DNA of 64,000 nt from Marchantia polymorpha subsp. ruderalis (GCA_037833965.1 AP031353.1:9674501-9738500); one strand, 5' to 3'. Positions 10,607 to 24,779 are shown, numbered from the stretch's first letter. The notes: generated from the letters alone by a model not told the origin. Made by a program: numbers and translations.

Positions 10607-13058
10607 ACAAGACTTTCCAGTAAAGCCACCCTGACCGTATGCCTGCGGGCTGACGGCCGTTCATACGAACACCGTTCGGGGCTCGCCGTCAGTCACACCT
10701 TTCAGCCGGACGGACTGCTAACTTGATTGCGGTGAGCTGGTTGGTTTGGAGACGGAGGATGTCCAGACCAACTAAATTTCTTTGCTTTCCCGAATCTTCT
10801 GTCTCTAGTCTTCTATTCGAACCCTCGTTTTTCTTGTTGCTGTCCGCTTTCTTCAGGAGCCAAATGCTTTGAGAAGTGATGATGTCAACGCTGCAGTAGT
10901 CTGCTCAACGATGAGTGATATCGGAGTGCCGTCGATGCTATCTTTGCTGTGTATTGTGGTGGCGAATTGTTCGGCCCATCAGTATCTGTCAATCCCAAAG
11001 TTAAATAATGCGATGTCAAATAACTTCCGACTGACAACGCTGTCAAAACAATATCCGAGCACTCAATTGAAAACTCTGGTAGTCATAGAAGTGACTGTTA
11101 CTGTGGCGTGTTCACTTGTTTCACGATCTTTCACTTACATTTCGCGATTGGAAGCTTTACAATCGAGTTGTTTTAAAGCAAGCCACTGTTTTTCGAAATA
11201 CGAAACTACTTGTACTTTGATGAATCCAATTATCACTAAGGATATAGACGATCCATGTCGGAATGATTATTACTTTTGTGAGCATGCAACCCAATCAACG
11301 TCACTGGATAGACCGTATTGTGTCGCCTGTGAGGGTGAGCTTTGACATGTACCTTCTTTCGGAACAGGAATTTCGGAAGGTAACTGATGGTACTTTGGGG
11401 CTTCATATCAATCAATGCACAATTCATTCCTTTGGCTCATTAACTCTTGAATACATGTTCGTTTTATAAAACCTCAGTTTTACAATTGATAGTCTCCAGC
11501 AAGCGGATGACAGATATTGGGGCTTTGTTTATAGCTCAGCGTAAATTGGAATTCACGAAATGAACGAATGAGAACATACCAACGGAGACAAGCCTAGATC
11601 AAAATTTTAAAACACCAGTCGCTAAGTCATTAACATCAGGCACACCGAACACTAGAGAGCCCTGGATTCGATAATAACAAGAAGAGAAATTTTTTCACTC
11701 GCATTTAGGTAGCGTACTGTCTGAACTGTGTTGATGGCCTATCATCACAGCAAGAAGACTACACACGAAGCCAACAGATTGATTGGCAGGTTCATTCAGT
11801 ATCCCATAATCAGAAGACATTTTGAAAATCCTACGTACGTATCCATTTTACATTCCATCAAGAATCCTTACTAACCTTCGAATTGTTAACCCTACTGACG
11901 ATACTGCTGCGATATATATCAAGCCTTGTGAATTTCACGTAATGTACAATTGTCGATAGAAAAGCACGGAATGCTAAAATGCTAAACTGGCCCATTGCAT
12001 GTAATCAGCGTACATCTTTGTTTCGTTCTTGATACCCCTCTAGAACACTTTTTGTGTGGCTGGGTTGCACTCAACATGCAATTATTCACAGCTTAATGCA
12101 GAAAATCTTCTATGATGCCCTGGACGTTAAGGGAAGAATAAATAAAGATATTCCATAAATAATTTACTGTTAGTTTTATGGCTGCATATCTCCTTGAAGA
12201 TTTGGTCTCTCGTCTTTATGGCATGTCCCTCACTACTAAACCCAGCCAAAGCTGGATTTACTCATAAATCCCTGCCTCATTACACAACCCAGCCAAAGCA
12301 TCTGCCAGTTTGAAAATGCTTTGAATAGAAAGGAACAGAAATGATGCTTTTACGTGAAAGCGGGTAATTCTCCATACTATGTTCTTCTGCGCGTCCAAGG
12401 CCACCAAGGAAGATCATTACATCTGAGATTGGAGCAAGGAGCAGCAGGCCAGCGGTCTTCAAATGCTAAGTTGAGATTCGCCGAAAATGATAAGGACGAG
12501 AGGAGTCGCCAGTTCCCAACCGGTATCCTTCGAAGAATCGCCTCGGCCTATGGTCAACTTAACCACAAATCATCTATCATAATCCTTTGCGTGAAGGGTC
12601 TATCAGTCACATCGATTACTCGGACTCCAGAGAACTTCTTTTCCACCCACTCTGTAATCAACACCACTCTTCCAAGAGTGGTACATTGCGTGAATCGGTT
12701 TGAAAGAAGCTAACACTTCCACCTGAAGCAATGTCCACACGTTTAAAAACATGGAATGAGCTGCAGATGCAGCTATAATATTGCTCTTGCAAGAGAAGAA
12801 AATTGGACAAGAAGAGTGAGGGTTAGAATAGAATACTAGAGAGAAGAGGCAAGAAAGTCAAGAGCTTGTCAGCTACGCCGAGACCAGTCCAGACCAAGTA
12901 CTCTCGCACACCTCAGTGAACTTTAGCCACTAACTTAGCAGTCCCTTCCGTACCAACGGTGTGCGTAACGGCGAGGACACAAAGGTGTTCGTATGAACGT
13001 ACCCGGCCGTATGCGGAAAGCGAATACGGTCGGGGTGGCTTTGTACAAAAAGTCTTGT
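10607..13058. mobile_element. TIR-1 element, copy a
   Basis: About 2.45 kb between imperfect inverted repeats of some 85-95 bases. The left end reads ACAAGACTTT...AAAGCCACCCTGACCGTAT and the right end is its complement, ATACGGTCGGGGTGGCTTT...AAAGTCTTGT. The interior shows no transposase. Open frames on plus at 10869-11345 and 12354-12713 are not intact in the other copies. The first includes a short Cys/His-rich stretch discussed under findings. The element sits immediately upstream of the NLR1 leader, so it supplies or displaces the promoter region. Terminal-repeat similarity to TIR-2 (shared CCGACCGTAT core) suggests the same superfamily, probably Mutator-like. Confidence 0.65.
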
Positions 13059-15231
13059 AAGCGCCACCTGAGCGCTTCGCTGTGGCTGGCTGGCTGGATG
13101 GCTGTGTGTGTAAGTAGCGGAAGCTCGTAACTTTCTAGGGCTTTTTTGCATAAGGGCACTGCGGCTACACCTAGGGGAGTTGTCAGAGCTGACAATTCTT
13201 CCGACACTAGACCGCTGCCAAATCAAAAACAGTGCTCTCCACGATTCTAGAAAATTGTCCAGAAGAGTTAAACAAAGGTCTCAACAAAACTTGCGGCTAT
13301 TAGGGCAAGGTCTCAAAATAGCAGCTCTGAAGTAGGTTAAACATATTGCTGAAGAAGGGAAAGAGCCATGGAGATACAATTTCTCTCTTTCTTGTGTAGG
13401 GGTATATGCAGATATGGTTATAACAGCCAAAATTACCTAAATATGGTTAATTTATTTTCTTAAAAAATTAATTTAATCTAATAAAAACGAAATTTAGGCT
13501 AATTTAACTTCTAAAATGTAATCTAGTCTATTAAAGTTTTTTCTCTAAAAAAATTAAATGTAGAAATTATTTTTAAATTATTTTTACATTAATTTAGAAA
13601 TAATATATCAAAATATCCATCAGTTTTACACAGGTGTCCCCTTCCCATTGGTTGCAACATGCAAGCACCAAATCACACCAACCTCCATTTAGGCGCCTAA
13701 TCACCGGACCATTTAACTAATTTAGGCCACGATATATAAGATCGCCTAATACATATGAGAAGTCTAGACTTGTTTGAAGAAGCTATGAACCAATCCATTT
13801 AGGGAGATGATGGATTGCCACTATCTCACATTCACAGAGCTGAAGATGGAAATGATAAGCCACCGCTAATATTTCATGTTTTGAAAGAAAGGATTAAACA
13901 TTTTCCTCTTCACGTGTTTGACTATGAAATTTGCTTTATGCTAACTGCCATCGTGCGAAGACATGTATATTTGAAGGTGTGTAAGCTGTCAAGCACAAAA
14001 CAGAGCTCGTCCATGGGGGAACGAGGGCTCTCAATTGATTCATACAGACTGACATTCTGGACAGCGGCCATTGCAGATCAGTGCACTGCCGGATGCTAGA
14101 AAGTCGAGAAGATTTGACGAAATGAATTGAGACAGAATTCCTTGAGGTCAAGAAGGATGTTTCAGAAGTCCTCTGCCCTTAAACATGTGAAATTAACAGT
14201 GAACTTCTTGACAACAACATTCAATTGTTCCACCCACATATATGTGGAGAAGTACTCCCATCAAACTGTGTAATTGGACACAAGATGAATACGGAATGTA
14301 TTTCTGATGGACGATGATTGCAATAGCGTTATATTAAAATGCACTCTCGATGTATTAAAAATGCTAACCTTTCTACTTCAGTGAGAGATGCGGTAAAGTT
14401 AAGGTAATAAACCTAGAAGTTGTAGCAGGAATACCAAAATTCAGTGTTAATGCTACCATGCTGGTTACTAAGTCCAGCATAAGTTCGAATCCTATTGGAC
14501 TTACTCGTTCAATTTAAATCAATATTGATTCATCTCAATTAACAGCGAACATATAAGAAGTGATGTAAATTCTGCTTGAAAATGAATAAGAGAATGCACG
14601 ATAGGGATATGTTAAATGTACAGGTATCAATCGTTCGAGGAATACTTCTTTGGGGCATATGTGCGTGTTCTGTATCAAATGTAAAAGGAAATCTAGGATT
14701 CTTATGGCAAAACTTGCAAATAGTTTATCGTGCATGATCCATTTGTTAGCGAATAATACTGCAGAAGTTGCAACCTCCTCTTGAGAGGCAAAGCAACACC
14801 TCTCTGCTATGCAATTTGCGAAATTAAAGTGCGATTTGAAATCCGACAGAGTCTAAGTTTTCATATAAGAGGGTCTACCTTAGAGGGCACCTCCTTGAGC
14901 AAAGGTGTCATCCCTTGCGATACATGAAGCATGTATGTCTAATTTACACACAACACTACCACTCTTCCTTCAACCGGAAGTTCTGAAAATCATGTGTCTT
15001 GGTGTACTTTGATAGCCTCTGGACATTCTTGAACAAGAAATTGTGTAGGAGCGCAGGTTCCGACATAATTGAGAGAGTGTACACATTATACATATACACG
15101 TCTATACATTAATCAGATAGTGGTAGGCTTGAGTGAAGAGAGAATGATGGTAGCTGTTGTAGCATGTAGGCATGCTCGTCACCTGAAAGTTCTGAATCAC
15201 ATGAGTTCATGACCTGTTTCGCACGCAACTT
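13059..15231. repeat. Spacer repeat, copy 2
   Basis: Second copy of the spacer block. Its 94-codon frame lies at 13815-14099. It is closest to copy 4 (39404-41583), sharing the AAATGC insertion near 14338 and 40688. The AG tract is reduced to three units and interrupted. Confidence 0.8.
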
Positions 15232-15998
15232 CCAGTATCTGTTTCACTTCGTCAGTAGATTCCTTTGTGTATCCCAGCTGAACCAGCGGTGCTTGCCCCA
15301 CAAGATCGATGATTCCCCTCGTGACTTCAACGAGTTTCTTCGAGGTGGATCTGTTCTTCACGAGTCAGTGTCAAGAAGTGCTCGTCAGCTTGTGCTCTGA
15401 TATCCTCAAATGCACGATCAACTGTGATGGTTCCATATGGTATGCCATAGTTGTTGCTAGGGGTGTTGACTGTCACCCGTGTGATCCGAGAGAGGTCAGC
15501 ACAGTGAACTTCGTGTATCAGATCACTTTGCAATTGATTTGCGTTCTTCATGCTCTCTTGCAGATCAGCCAGTATCTTATTATGTTCGTCAGTAGTCTCC
15601 TTCGTGTATCCCAGCTGAACTAGCGGTGCTTGCCCCACAAGATCGGTGATTCCCCTAGTCACTTCAACGAGTTTCTTGGAGATGGATCTGTTCTTCACGA
15701 TGTTCCATGGCCTGGATCCCTGGCTGATGCACTCACGCACCACTACTTCCGCTTCTTCCAGTCGGGATCGAGTTTCTCCAGCCACTCTGTTACAGGCGTT
15801 GACTTGTTCTGACCCTGCCCGATTTTTTAGCTATCACAAAGGAAATGCACAAGTGGTGCCAAACCCTCAAGCAGTACGAGCAATGCTTTACAATTTTTGT
15901 TACGATCCACAGCTTGCCTGACTGCATCGGTCACTTCCTGCAGCAACAGCTTGTCAACAGACTCCAAAGCCGATGTCAACGCTTACAAGCTCAGCCAT
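15232..15998 (-). pseudogene. NLR fragment A: broken RPW8-like domain
   Basis: Homologous to the first 220 codons of the NLRs and lacking NB-ARC and LRR. From the expected ATG at 15998 it reads MAELVSVDIGFGVC and then stops at codon 15, near an extra 11-bp stretch. A 1-bp deletion near 15771 breaks the frame again, so only 15327-15770 remains open. Downstream of the LTLT motif it is joined out of frame to a second copy of the segment around VGQAPLVQLGYTKE. That junction is identical in fragment B, so both descend from one rearranged ancestor. The leader exon region (16684-17077, 394 nt) still has intact splice-like borders. Confidence 0.85.
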
Positions 15999-16683
15999 TG
16001 CAACGTAATTGTTGTAGACTGCAACTGCTCCCTCGAGTGACAAACCGTATGGCCCCACACCTACAGACAAATTGCCTGGACAATGTGGTCCTCTGTAATT
16101 AGCATCTGTTTAGAACGTTGAGCTTGTAATCTCTTAAATCAGCTTTTTTAAGACAATTTACATATAATTCCCACATTTGGAAAACTATCTTCCGCTAGTA
16201 CTAAGATATATCTGACTATCCCTTGATCCTTGAGATACTTTTAATTGGAGATACCTTTACATGAATGACGGTCAGAGGAGTGTACGAGAGATTGCATAAT
16301 TAAAACATTGTCAATAATTCTCAGAGTTCACATCACATCTTGTCAATTTTCTAAGGGCTGGAATCCTATGAAGTGGGAGATGAGTAAACATTTCAACTTA
16401 TTTCAAGTTGGTCTAAGTTTAAGTTTGTGGGTTGTCATGGCTAGAGGATTCTGATATCGAACTGTTGCTGGCATTGCTGATAATTGAGTATTAGAATTTC
16501 TAGAATTTATAAAAGACCTAGACCTAGATCTAGACCTGTTGTAGAGACATGATCTAGAAATGATAGCGAACTATTGATGTTCACTATCATGGGATGAGAA
16601 AACCCAAGAGGTTTAGGCATGAAGCTTCAGAGAGAAGCAGTTCACAAATCTGTATCGTCTAGGGTGAAATGATCGCTACTTAC

Positions 16684-17077
16684 CACCAATATGGAATCCA
16701 ACAAGCAGACAACTGAACCGAGATTATCGCGACGGACAGTATTTCCCAGGCTATTTTGCATCCCACCTTCACGTTCTGCAAAGTATTGGACCCACAACGC
16801 CCTGAACAGAGCAAGCAACACAGCCAATTCCATGTCGGTCGGACACAATGAATGCACTTTCTCCATGCGAGTGCAGCTTCGGGGCATCTGGAAATGAAAT
16901 TCTGATGACTGAGATCTTTGCTGCAGAGAAACATGATTTCATGAGGAGACGAGTAATCGTCAGATAAATCAGAATTGGCGTCCTTATCAGTGACGAAGTA
17001 CAGATGCTTCTGAGTGGGGATGTTCAGCAGAGGTACTTCGTTTCCACAGAAGAAATCAAATTGACATGGTCGAGATT
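16684..17077 (-). other. Leader exon of NLR fragment A
   Basis: Same 394-nt length and same GTAAGT donor as the leader of NLR1. The first leader exon, upstream at 17183-17370, is also open. Both survive although the gene they precede is broken, so the leader was copied together with the fragment. Confidence 0.45.
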
Positions 17078-17397
17078 CTGATCACGTGTGTGCGGGCTAA
17101 AAACCTTGCCATCAGCGAAACTAAAAGTTTTTCTCGATTTTCTAGTTTAGTTCTCATCCGCGTCTGATGAGCATGTGGTTACCTGCGTGCTGGCTTGGTG
17201 CTGAATCGGTGTCCGTCGTCTCTTGTGCATAAACTTTCCTTCCCGTTATCGCTCGTATTCCATCGACGAAGCTCACCGAGCGTGGAGGGCCATTTGAGCA
17301 CGAGTGCACTCTGTGTGAGACAGGAGTGCGAATGCTCACATTGTCTGACAGTGTACCCCGTTGACTTTTGAAGGAAGTGCGATAGTGTCCCCGTCTG

Positions 17398-17483
17398 ACA
17401 AGACTTTTCACTGCTTCTTGGATGGTTGCATATTTCCATGAAGTTTTGGTCTCTCGTCTTTAGTGGCTTGAGTGAAAAGTCTT
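17398..17483. mobile_element. TIR-1 internal-deletion derivative
   Basis: A perfect 13-bp inverted repeat (AAGACTTTTCACT at 17400-17412, complement at 17471-17483) encloses 58 bases. This spacer matches part of the TIR-1 interior (the TTGGTCTCTCGTCTTTA region also seen at 12200 and 31230). It is therefore a TIR-1 that lost almost all of its interior and occupies the place of the full element upstream of fragment A. Confidence 0.6.
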
Positions 17484-18370
17484 TTAAGCGCCACCTGAGC
17501 ACTTCGCTGTGGGTGGCTGTGTGTGTAAGTAGCGGAAACTCGTAACTTTCTATGGCTTTTTTGCATAAGGGCACTGCGGCTACACCTAGGGGAGTTGTCA
17601 GATCTGACAATTCTTCCAACACTAGACCGCTGCCAAATCAAAGACAGCTCTATCCACGATTCTAGAAATTTCCAAAAGAGGTAAACAAAGGTCTCAATAA
17701 AACTTGCAGCTATTAGTACAAGGTCTGAAAGTAGCAGTTCTGAAGTAGATTGGTTGAACATATTGCGGAAGAAGGAAAAGAACCAAGGGGATATGATTCA
17801 TCTCTTTCTTGTGAAAGGGTATATGATAAGTCTACCCTTGTTTGAAGAAGTTGTAAACAAATGCATTTAGAGAGATGAGCGATTAAGTCTAGCCCACATT
17901 CATAGAGCCGTAGATATATATGATAAGACATCGCTAATATTTCATGTTTTGAAAGAAAGTATCAAACATATTAATCTTCACGAGTTCTACTTTGAAATGC
18001 TGCTTTATGCTAACACACGGAGACATGTATATTTGAAGGTGTGTACGCTGGCAAGTACAAAACAGAGCTCATTCATGCGTGAACGAGGGCTCTCATACAG
18101 ATTGACATACTCTACGGCAGCCTGATGCTAGAAAGTAAAAAAGATTGACCAAATGAGTTGAAAGTGAGTTCCTTGAGGTCAAGAAGGATGTTTCAAAATT
18201 TTTCTGAGCTTAAAAATGTGAAACTATCTATGAGCTTAGTGACATAAACATTCAATAGTTTCAGCCACAACATACGGGAAGAAGAATTTCCATCAAATTG
18301 TGTAACATGACACAAGATGAATACAGAAAATATTTCAGATGGATAATGATTGCAATAACGTTAAATTAAT
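17484..18370. repeat. Decayed spacer repeat
   Basis: Begins like the other spacers (GCGCCACCTGAGC) but lacks the AT-rich middle part with TATATAAG. The 94-codon frame region (about 17860-18130) is recognisable but full of stops and indels. It runs directly into the AT-rich block near 18370. Confidence 0.65.
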
Positions 18371-21300
18371 CACTCTGAAGAATCTTTTTGCTGATAATTT
18401 GTACGATTTGAATTGAGATTATACTCAAGAAATATATTTGAGATCATAAGTATTCTAAAGTTGAGTACATAGATCAATAGACAGTATATTTATTTTATGA
18501 ATTAACTTGGGAATTAAAAGTTTAGCTAATGCATTCTTGATAGTTCACAGATCTGAATTCATATGTAACAACTACATAGTGTTTTAAAAGTAATGAGGTT
18601 TGTAAACATCTTTTGTTGATAAGAATTTTAAAAAAAATTAATCAAGATAGAGATATAATTACATTATATTGAATTATCTATAATTTTCAAATGTTAGTAA
18701 TCTGTGTGTTTGTTAGATAAGGATCGTATGTTAATTATTCCATCAATTAAAAATCACACGTTAACAATTTGTTTGCTTGTTAGTATGTTCTGCCACATCA
18801 TCAATCCACTATAAGTGTAATAGATATTGGGGGTGAGATTTATGATCTTGTATTTGTTGGTAAAATCTATGTAAAATAGATGAATGTTATTCTTGATACC
18901 TATCATTTTTTAATTTTATGTTTCATTTTTGAGTGAGCTTAACTTTTAAACTCTAGTGTCACCGCTGTAAAAATATAATAATGTTTATGAAATTAGTTAT
19001 ATTCACAAAGATCAATTTTAGCAAAAATAAACTACACAATAGTTATTATGATTTAACTTGATAATTTTTGATGTATTATATATAATAAAATTATTCAATA
19101 TAATTTCAAGAAATAGTGAAAATCCGTGTGAAAATATCTATTTCATCAATGAAAAATTTGAATATGCAAAGGATGTTAGGGTTTTAATAAAAGTTTGTTA
19201 TAAATGATAAGTTGAGACTTTTTTAAAAAGTATGTTTAGACATGATAATGTAAATGAAATAATAATCTTTGATAATCATGATGTATAATACAGACGCCAT
19301 TTAAGATAAATATGAAAAGAATAGGTTCAAAAGTCTAAGTAAATATCAATATTATTCTAAATGTTTAATTCTTGAAAGTTTGTTTTGGTAAAAATTTAGT
19401 CGTATAAAAATGTGTTGTTGAATATACAATTTGCATAAAAGATATCTTTTGTTTGCAATGCTTAATTTAAAACAAGCAGCAATATTTGACTGCGAAATAT
19501 ATTTTTTGATGCAAAGAAAAATGTATCTAGCATTGATATTGATATTGATATATAAATCAATTTTGTGAGATTAATAATGATGATAAATCAACATATGTCA
19601 AAGATTTAAATAACAACAAATCTTTTTTCTGCGTTGATTAATTATACAAATCATACATCAACACAAATATGGATATTATATTTATCCTTCTATCAAAGTT
19701 TCACAACAATCTCATATTTATAAAAATTTGATAAAACAACTTCATATGATTTTGAGTGATTAGATTAAGTACATTTATTTTGTTGTCACAACTTTCAAAA
19801 ATGAAATAGACCCAAATTTGTAGAATAGATTTTTTGTATATATTTGCAACAAACACATACTTCAATCATCTTTGTTGAATGATATTAACTTATATATTTC
19901 AACGTGATTTTTGTGGTTATTTTTATATAAGTATCATAACTATAGGTTGAACTTCTTCCAAATCCATCAATTGTTATTGTCATGACAAAATCAAATTTGC
20001 TTAATTTGTTTCCTTATTTATTAGATTATTATAAGATAGTTAAATGGAAATTTAGATAAAATGCTGTTCAAAATTATCTATAATTTAAAATGATGAATAA
20101 TCTGTAGATGATTTTCCAAATTGTTCAATTTTATACCAAGATATGATATAATATATTGTTTCAGTTTTTTTTTATTCCATTCATTTTTCATCTTCAATCA
20201 ATGTCATAGAGTTTTTATGATTAATTTTTTTTTCATTTCATTTGCAATATGCTTATAATAATTGATAATTTGTGCTTTGATGAATAAGTAACTTAACATG
20301 TTGTGTTGATTAATTTTCATATGTTTTTCACGTAAATTTGATAAAAATCATAACTCTTGCAAAAGTTTACAAAATTTTTGCAGTGTTACATAATTGATAA
20401 ATTGTGTCTCAATCTTCTAAACATGTATCAAACCTTCAGAATGTATTTCATAAACCAAATTTTTTTATATCAATTCATGAATTTAATTCATTCTTATTTC
20501 CAAAATACTTCATGAATTTTGGATCGGACAACATAATCTACATAAACATATATGATTAATATTTTATATTAAATGCAATTGACTTTCTTGCAATTTTTTG
20601 TTGAGCTGAAGTTGTGAATCTTTCTTATTCTTCCAACAATAAAATACATATTGATATGAATGTACTTATCATAAAATGAATCAAAAATTTGATTATGATT
20701 TCATAAATCCTCATCAAAATTCAAACTTTGTTTAAATTTTGAACATCAGATGCATTGAAAAGACATTGAAATAGTCGCACATTGAGATTATATCAAAAAA
20801 TCATAATGCACACGTATACTTAAAACATAATAGATTTTGTTCAAAATTATTGATTATGTTCACAAAAAAATCTAAAATTTAGTTCTAAAAAAATTTTATT
20901 GTGTTACCAAGAGCTTTTACAAACTGTATTATATATTGACAGATTAATTATAATTGAAGTAATCAAAGTTAAATGCAAATGTCAATTTCAATTATATGTA
21001 ACATGTTTTACCAATCTCATATTTTGAAGGCTTTAATATACTTGGCATATGTAATTTAAAGCTAATTGAAACAAAGTTGAAACACAAACATAATCAAACA
21101 ACATACTGAGTGTGCACACAACACATCTTATTCAACACTAGTTGGATGAGTTTTTCAAAATCAATGTATTGTTGCGTAGTATAATCATGACAAATAGTTA
21201 ATCGAACGTTGCTTGGTTGAATTTTTCAAAATCCAAGTTTTGTTACGTTGTAAAAATCATGACAAATAATGAGTCAAATTACTTTAGCAAATACATATTT

Positions 21301-24300
21301 TTCAACATCAGTTGGTCGAGTTTTTTAACATTGTGTTGCATAGTATAAATCATGATAAATAATCTTTTTCGATAATCTTTCAAAATATTTCTCACATAAC
21401 CATCCTTCATTATTTGTGTATAGATATTTCAATTTATCTCAAGCTTAATTCTTAAATTTTAGAAATTAAATTGATATCAGATTTTGGTATGAAAAATAAA
21501 TCTGAAATTATCATTAATAAAAATATATGATGTACGTTTTTAAAAATGAGGCTTTAAAATTTGATTTCCAAGAGTCATTATTTACATACTTAAATATCTT
21601 TATGAAGCTATGAGTTTGAACATCAAATGCTTTTTACTCTTATCTTTTTCATCACCTAATGTTTCTAATCCACTAAGTTAAATTTTCACATATCAATTAC
21701 CAGCTCATGTTGCCAAGGGTATCAAATACTTGTTATCATAATGAGATCTGTGTGAAAAAATTAACTCTAACTATAATCTCATGATTTAAAATACCAAACA
21801 GAAACAACATCAATTCAAAATATAATAAAATGGACTTTATTAAATTTAATATTTTACTTTAGCATGTATAATTTTTTTTAATTTTTTTTTAACATAATCA
21901 TAATCTCATTTCAAACATTTTTTTTGAGATCTTCCATTCAATTATTTTTGAATCTTATATTCCAAATCGAGTGTAAACTAATTTTACATGGACTGTTAGA
22001 TAGAAGTTGGATCTTTTATCATATATCAATCTTACATCTTATTATATAATGTAAAAAATGTAATATAAAATATCATTATATAAATTTCATACATCATCAA
22101 TTTCTTAGATGGATTATATGAAGCATAAATTTGACACTATAAAATAGTGTCACAAACTAATATAGTATTTTTGAATTTCATTTGACAATTATTTTTGACT
22201 TGATCATTTTTGCAACATATACAAATATTTGGTATTTTAAGAACTAATATTTGCACTTGAATACAACTCTGGACTTAAAATTTGTTTCATCATTGTAATG
22301 ATGAAACAAATTATATGATTATATTTGAAACTAATTTAAAGACTTCCTAGATGTAGAGAATGAAAAGTGTAAGTTATAAGTCTACAAAACACTTATAAGT
22401 TTGGTGTAGATAATTGTTTACCTGGCATGACGAAACAATACGCATGAAAATGATTGACAAGAAAAAAATTAATAATTTAAAAAGATGAATTATCATTTTT
22501 CCATCATTAATTTTTTCTAACATTATGAAAATTAAGAACAAGACCACCAAAACCATCTATGTGATCTTGTATTCGTATATCATAATCTTTCATCTATAAT
22601 CTCTTTAGTATAAAAAAAATAGAACTTATATGATGAATCTTTGCAATAAAATTGACTCAAAAATTTTCAACAATAAAATATAATAATAATATTCATTCAT
22701 TTATTTAATGTAAAGATTTTTTAATTTAATATACAAATATTTACAACTTATGTTTTAAGATACTTCTGATTGTTGAAGAAGAAGATTTTAGATATCAACA
22801 TATATCCAAACTTGTTATCTTTAGTTTGAATTTAAATTTACTATTTCAAAACAGATTGTTCATCGAATTTTATTTATGCTATATCTATTACTTCAAAATT
22901 CTATCAAATCCTAGATGTAATTTTTTTTGCATAATCTGTGCATAAAACTATTCTATTCATTCATAAAATCAATCCTTGAAATAAAATTTTTGTTCTTCTT
23001 GTAAACTTTGTGAAATTTTGATTTATCATTCTGACTAGTGTCACAACATTAACAATCTTTTTCTATTATCACTGCTAGAATGTTTATGTTTGAATCAAAA
23101 ATAATCAATTTGCATCCAAATATTGCTATTTACTTTAATTTGAACATTGCAAACACAAAATAAACTTTACACAACTCACTTCATCAACAATTCCAGTATT
23201 AGAAAGATTAGTTTTTTTAAAAATTAAGCTTTCAACAATTATTCACTTAGTGTGATCTAGATATTTACTAAGACTTTTGGACGTACTGATCTCATATTAT
23301 ATGGTTTACATTTAATTCATCATGATTCTAGAAGGTTTTTATCTCACCTACATACCCATGTTTTAACATATTTTCACCAAAACTTTCAACTTAACAATAG
23401 CACAAATTGTTACATATACCCTAATATCATTTTTATATCCAAAATTTTTTTGATGAAAAAAATAATCTCACAACTCCTTTTATGACTGATTGAGATTCTA
23501 TTATGCAAGTTTTTATTTACAATTTTTCAATAATTATCACAGTAAAGCATGATAATTACTGCCTAACTTACTTTCACTAAGATTGATCTTGGTAGATTTG
23601 ACTAATTTCATAAAAATTATTATTTTTTAACATGTTAATAGACTTTGATAACATGTTAATTTTGATTAGTAAACATAAATCTAAGTTTGATTCAATCTTA
23701 CTATTGAATTTTTAACTCCCTCATGTTAATACTAAAATTACTCTACTTTCATACTTTTCAACTATGAAAGTAATAAAAATTTTTAAAAGAAGTTTTATTT
23801 TAGAATTTTGAATCTAATTTTATCAAAAAGATTATCCAATCATTTTGCTTAGATGATTTCAACTTCAATTTAATAATTGTGATATCTTATGAATAACTAT
23901 TGTACTTTCATTCATTCGTCTCATGATCATAGCTCGAGAATTATACAATTGCATCAAGAGTTGATGATTTCTGATACTTTTAATTTCTTCAATTTTTGTT
24001 GCATCGTCTTAAAAATAATTAAATCAAATTATCAATCAAATATCATAGATTTATTGATTTATTTTCTCATCACATAATTGAAACTAAGATGTCAAATTTT
24101 TACTAAAAACAATTGTATGTCATGATTAACAACTTTTAACATCAAAAATTCAATTAGAACTTTAACATTTAATGTCTAAAGTTGAAAAATTCAAAATCAA
24201 TGAAATAAGCTTGCTTATTCCATACAAAATCAACGTCAACTAGATAAAATAAGATATCAGTAAATCAAGTAAAACAACTTCAGCATTTTAAAATTATGAA

Positions 24301-24440
24301 AATTTTAATCACGAATTTAGTTTTGAGTTATTCAAGTAATATAATCTACTTGGAACATTCACAAAAATGATTAGATTCACATAAGGATTAGATTTGTTAC
24401 ATGTCAAGTTCAATAACTACACCATTATAACATTTAATTC
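18371..24440. repeat. AT-rich block 1, no gene
   Basis: About 6 kb of very AT-rich, CpG-poor sequence with no frame longer than about 60 codons and no domain. Parts align by eye with the second block. For example, the stretch around 21120-21360 (repeated GTTGAG / CATGACAAATA phrases) matches 50280-50430, and 24210-24360 matches 53340-53490. The two blocks are thus diverged copies of the same old element, placed downstream of NLR2 and NLR3. The composition suggests long-term methylation and C-to-T decay of a transposable element. What it was is not recoverable by eye. Confidence 0.65.
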
Positions 24441-24779
24441 AAAATGTGTACTTCAAATTTTCTAACGGGTTGCTGGCCCTCGGATCCCATCCAGCGACCT
24501 ATGTTGACTACGCTATGATGGTTGCAAAATATCGTCATTCATGTGAGAGCATCGATCCAGGTTTTGTGAGTATAACTTGAGAGGAAGAAATACTTTCTTC
24601 CTCTCAATTTAAAATTTAATATTCGTTTTCAGATAACTCAACTTGAAAACTTTACAAAATAAATTATCTACTATTAAACTGTCGGAGTTTGCATGCGATT
24701 GTGCATATTTGACTTTTGTGCACATCTGCACTTTGGCTACCTAATTGCTCAGAGTTTCCGCCTAGATTCAACTCTGACT

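Noticed and set aside
12225-12713. Gene on either strand in the TIR-1 interior (plus 12354-12713; minus frame near 38124-38411)
   Set aside because: The frames change length and sequence between copies through indels and match no family I know.
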